This document shows, piece after piece, positions 29,117-31,322 of a stretch of DNA of 31,322 nt. The stretch is from positions 6,574-37,895 of the forward strand of contig DEHD01000001.1 in assembly GCA_002351725.1 (NCBI GenBank), in the 5' to 3' direction. Below the pieces are notes generated by a model, which ran no database searches, was not told the origin of the DNA, and worked only from the letters and a program-made list of their open reading frames with translations. The stretch is from Prevotella sp. UBA2809. Lineage in GTDB: Bacteria; Bacteroidota; Bacteroidia; Bacteroidales; Bacteroidaceae. The position numbers and the translations under genes were made by a program. Position 1 is the stretch's first letter; each line of letters begins with the position of its first letter.

Positions 29117-29148
29117 CAAAAGTAACACTTTATTTTTAAACCAACAAA
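29117..29148 (-). promoter_or_regulatory. Promoter of the thi operon
   Basis: TTTG (29148-29145), a 20-nt spacer and TACTTTTG (29124-29117): full consensus. The start falls at about 29112, just ahead of the riboswitch. Confidence 0.85.
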
Positions 29149-29166
29149 TAATTTTTTGTTTTTTTC

Positions 29167-29922
29167 CTAAAAATCTGCATCATCCAATACAGGGAACTTC
29201 TTGCGGAAGCGATTCAATGCTTCCATATCCAGCTCGGCAGCGGCTGTCCCTACCATCTCTGGAGTACATTCTGCAATGGCGTTTCCATAGGCGTCGATAA
29301 TGATAGAATCACCAACATAATCGCAATTCTTATCGCTGCCCACAATGTTTACTCCAACCACAAAGCACTGGTTCTCTATGGCTCGGGCCTTAAGCAACGT
29401 CTGCCACACATCGCGACGTTTCTGAGGCCAGTTGGCTACGTAGATAATAGCATCGTAGTCTTTATGGTTGCGCACAAACACAGGGAATCGCAAATCGTAG
29501 CACACCTGCAGCATAAACCGCACACCGCACCATTCTACAATCACTCTTCGCTCACCAGCAACATAATCTTTATTCTCGCCGGCATACGAGAACAGATGGC
29601 GTTTGTCATAGTAATCAAAGGTACCATCGGGACGAACAAAATACAAGCGATTGCGCAACTTGCCTTCTTCATCAACAGTTGCCACACTGCCTGCGATGGC
29701 GGCATTTATCCTACCGGCCTGCTGTCGCATCCAGTCAAAAATCAGGCGCCCCTCAACGGCAGCATTCTGTGTAGAACCTTCGGCAAGGAAACCTGTAGCA
29801 AAGGTTTCGGCAAGCACATAGAGATCAGCCCCAGCCTGTTTATCAATCAGCGAGGATAGTTGCTGTAAGTTCCACTCTATATGATTTGCACGTATTTCGT
29901 GTTGTATGATAGCTATCTTCAT
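29167..29922 (-). CDS. Nitrilase-superfamily amidohydrolase (omega-amidase type, YafV-like)
   Basis: 251 aa from ATG 29922 (MKIAIIQHE); in-frame upstream codons would extend into AT-rich sequence. Catalytic triad of the family: Glu in LAETFATGF, Lys in YYDKRHLF, Cys in VCYDLRFP. The ETF.TGF and YDKRHLF pattern is that of YafV/omega-amidase, which hydrolyses alpha-ketoglutaramate and related monoamides as metabolite repair. It ends 19 nt before the thi promoter and belongs to its own transcript. Confidence 0.88.
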   Translation of the reverse strand: MKIAIIQHEIRANHIEWNLQQLSSLIDKQAGADLYVLAETFATGFLAEGSTQNAAVEGRLIFDWMRQQAGRINAAIAGSVATVDEEGKLRNRLYFVRPDGTFDYYDKRHLFSYAGENKDYVAGERRVIVEWCGVRFMLQVCYDLRFPVFVRNHKDYDAIIYVANWPQKRRDVWQTLLKARAIENQCFVVGVNIVGSDKNCDYVGDSIIIDAYGNAIAECTPEMVGTAAAELDMEALNRFRKKFPVLDDADF

Positions 29923-30002
29923 TATATACCTTATTATATATATTGTTCGGGACAAAATTATAAAAATATTCTGAAACTGTCGATTGTTTCGGATTATTTT
30001 TG

Positions 30003-30010
30003 TATCTTTG
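30003..30010 (+). promoter_or_regulatory. -7 box of the transketolase gene
   Basis: TATCTTTG followed by C, 35 nt before ATG 30046. A clean TTTG at the -33 distance is missing. Confidence 0.65.
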
Positions 30011-30045
30011 CCCCCAAATTAACGTATTTCAATTAATTATTCATT

Positions 30046-31322
30046 ATGAACGACAACAAAGTTATGAACATGGCAGCGGATAATATCCGTATCCTTGCTG
30101 CCTCGATGGTTGAAAAGGCAAAGTCGGGTCACCCCGGCGGTGCAATGGGTGGTGCAGACTTCATCAACACCCTGTACAGTGAGTTCCTGGTATACGATCC
30201 TGAGAATCCCACATGGGAGGGTCGCGACCGTTTCTTCTTGGATCCAGGTCACATGGCTCCAATGCTGTACAGCCAGCTGGCTCTTATCGGTAAGTACACT
30301 CTCGAGGATCTGAAGAACCTGCGTCAGTGGGGTTCAGTAACTCCAGGTCACCCCGAGCGTGAGATTGAGCGCGGCATCGAGAACACTTCTGGTCCTCTCG
30401 GTCAGGGTCACTGTTTCGCAGTAGGTGCTGCTATCGCTGCAAAGTTCCTGAAGGCTCGTCTGGGCAACGTTATGAACCAGACCATCTATGCATACATCTC
30501 TGACGGTGGTGTGCAGGAGGAGATTTCACAGGGTGCTGGTCGTATCGCCGGTAATCTGGGTCTGGACAACCTCATCATGTTCTACGACGCTAACGATATC
30601 CAGCTCTCTACAAAGACTGAGGTTGTGACCTGCGAGGACACAGCTAAGAAGTACGAGGCATGGGGCTGGTATGTACAGAAGATCGACGGTAACGATGTTG
30701 ATCAGATTCGTGAGGCTATCAAGAAGGCTCAGGCCGAGAAGGAGCGACCAAGTCTGATTATCGGTCACTGCGTTATGGGTAAGGGTGCCCGTAAGGCCGA
30801 CAACACATCATACGAGAGCAACTGCGCTACTCACGGTGCACCTCTCGGTGGCGACGCTTACATCAACACAATGAAGAACCTGGGTGCCGATCCTGAGAAT
30901 CCATTCCAGATCTTCCCAGAGGTTAAGGAGATGTATGCTAAGCGCGCTGAGGAGCTGAAGAAGATTGTGGCTGAGCGCTATGCCGAGAAAGCAGAGTGGG
31001 CCAAGGGTCATCCTGAGCAGGCCAAGCAGCTGGAGGAGTGGTTCAGCGGCAAGGCTCCAAAGATTGACTGGAGCAAGGTTGAGCAGAAGGCTGGTGCCGC
31101 TACTCGCGGTGCAAGTGCCACTGTGCTTGGTGCACTGGCTGAGCAGGTGCCTAACATGATTTGTGCATCAGCCGACCTGAGCAACTCTGATAAGACTGAC
31201 GGTTTCCTGAAGAAGACCCACGACCTGGTTCGTGGCGACTTCAGCGGTGCCTTCTTCGAGGCTGGTGTTGCTGAGCTCACCATGGCTTGCTGCTGTATCG
31301 GTATGGCTCTGCACGGTGGTGT
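30046..31322 (+). CDS. tkt: Transketolase, 5' part (runs off the window)
   Basis: The first 425 codons are open from ATG 30046 to the window edge. The enzyme moves two-carbon units between sugar phosphates in the pentose phosphate pathway and needs TPP and Mg2+. Visible parts: AKSGHPGGAMG near residue 25, LDPGHMAPMLYSQL, TSGPLGQGH, the TPP motif as SDGGVQEEISQGAG with FYDAND, and the start of the pyrimidine domain (ASADLSNSDKTDGFL). In most transketolases the TPP motif begins GDG; here it is SDG, with the metal-binding Asp kept. It is divergent from the nitrilase and close to the thiamine operon but separately promoted. Confidence 0.93.
   Translation, partial: MNDNKVMNMAADNIRILAASMVEKAKSGHPGGAMGGADFINTLYSEFLVYDPENPTWEGRDRFFLDPGHMAPMLYSQLALIGKYTLEDLKNLRQWGSVTPGHPEREIERGIENTSGPLGQGHCFAVGAAIAAKFLKARLGNVMNQTIYAYISDGGVQEEISQGAGRIAGNLGLDNLIMFYDANDIQLSTKTEVVTCEDTAKKYEAWGWYVQKIDGNDVDQIREAIKKAQAEKERPSLIIGHCVMGKGARKADNTSYESNCATHGAPLGGDAYINTMKNLGADPENPFQIFPEVKEMYAKRAEELKKIVAERYAEKAEWAKGHPEQAKQLEEWFSGKAPKIDWSKVEQKAGAATRGASATVLGALAEQVPNMICASADLSNSDKTDGFLKKTHDLVRGDFSGAFFEAGVAELTMACCCIGMALHGG

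Noticed and set aside
1..31322. CRISPR arrays, rRNA genes or insertion sequences
   Set aside because: No regularly spaced direct-repeat array, rRNA segment or transposase frame was seen.

Overview
The window comes from a Bacteroidales chromosome, most likely a gut or oral Prevotella/Segatella-type anaerobe. The promoters show this directly: many genes sit behind the Bacteroidetes pattern TTTG - about 20 nt - TAnnTTTG instead of sigma70 boxes. The backbone genes agree with it (MutS2, a ThiH-type thiamine operon with a TPP riboswitch, a PAP2/phosphoethanolamine-transferase pair, a TPR histidine kinase). No species can be named from sequence alone.

Region 1 (1 to about 6080) is the right end of an integrated phage-like element. 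It carries a complete diversity-generating retroelement (DGR): a variable tail-type protein with a C-terminal lectin-like domain (194-970), its variable repeat VR (852-957), a perfect GC-rich hairpin with a GGTA loop (1001-1022), an Avd accessory protein (1044-1421), the template repeat TR (1532-1637) and a DGR-type reverse transcriptase (1669-2850). TR and VR align without gaps over 106 bp and differ at 12 sites; at all 12 the template base is A. A lysis module follows (coiled-coil membrane protein, GH19 endolysin, single-gene u-spanin-like lipoprotein). A leftward tyrosine recombinase lacking the usual first catalytic arginine closes the element, with helically phased direct repeats beside its start codon.

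Region 2 (6108-10560) is ordinary chromosome: a TetR regulator with a clear operator, initiator tRNA-fMet, a small lytic transglycosylase, mutS2 and tRNA-Ser.

Region 3 (10563 to about 18000) is an accessory island with no recombinase of its own. It has an HU-like protein with a smalltalk peptide, a RelB/DinJ-PIN toxin-antitoxin pair, a two-gene operon of unknown function, and an operon with a 46-aa basic peptide, an unknown 145-aa protein, a primase/helicase-like VirE-N/DUF3987-type protein and a DUF5675 protein. Between the HU gene and the toxin-antitoxin pair lies a perfect 30-bp AT-only palindrome flanked by oppositely oriented copies of a GTGACATT-rich repeat. Further copies lie at the end of the primase-like gene and at the end of tetR. 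This looks like an origin or another protein-DNA structure, but that is inference.

Region 4 (18055-22345) is a translationally coupled operon of an LpxF-like PAP2 phosphatase, an EptA-like phosphoethanolamine transferase and a lipoprotein-type TPR histidine kinase, probably for lipid A remodelling. Its promoter touches the start codon, so the mRNA is predicted to be leaderless.

Region 5 (22569-29148) is the leftward thiamine operon thiS-thiE-thiG-thiC-thiF-thiH-thiE paralogue-thiD behind a TPP riboswitch. Region 6 (29167-31322) has an omega-amidase-type nitrilase and, divergently, the 5' part of a TPP-dependent transketolase that runs off the window.
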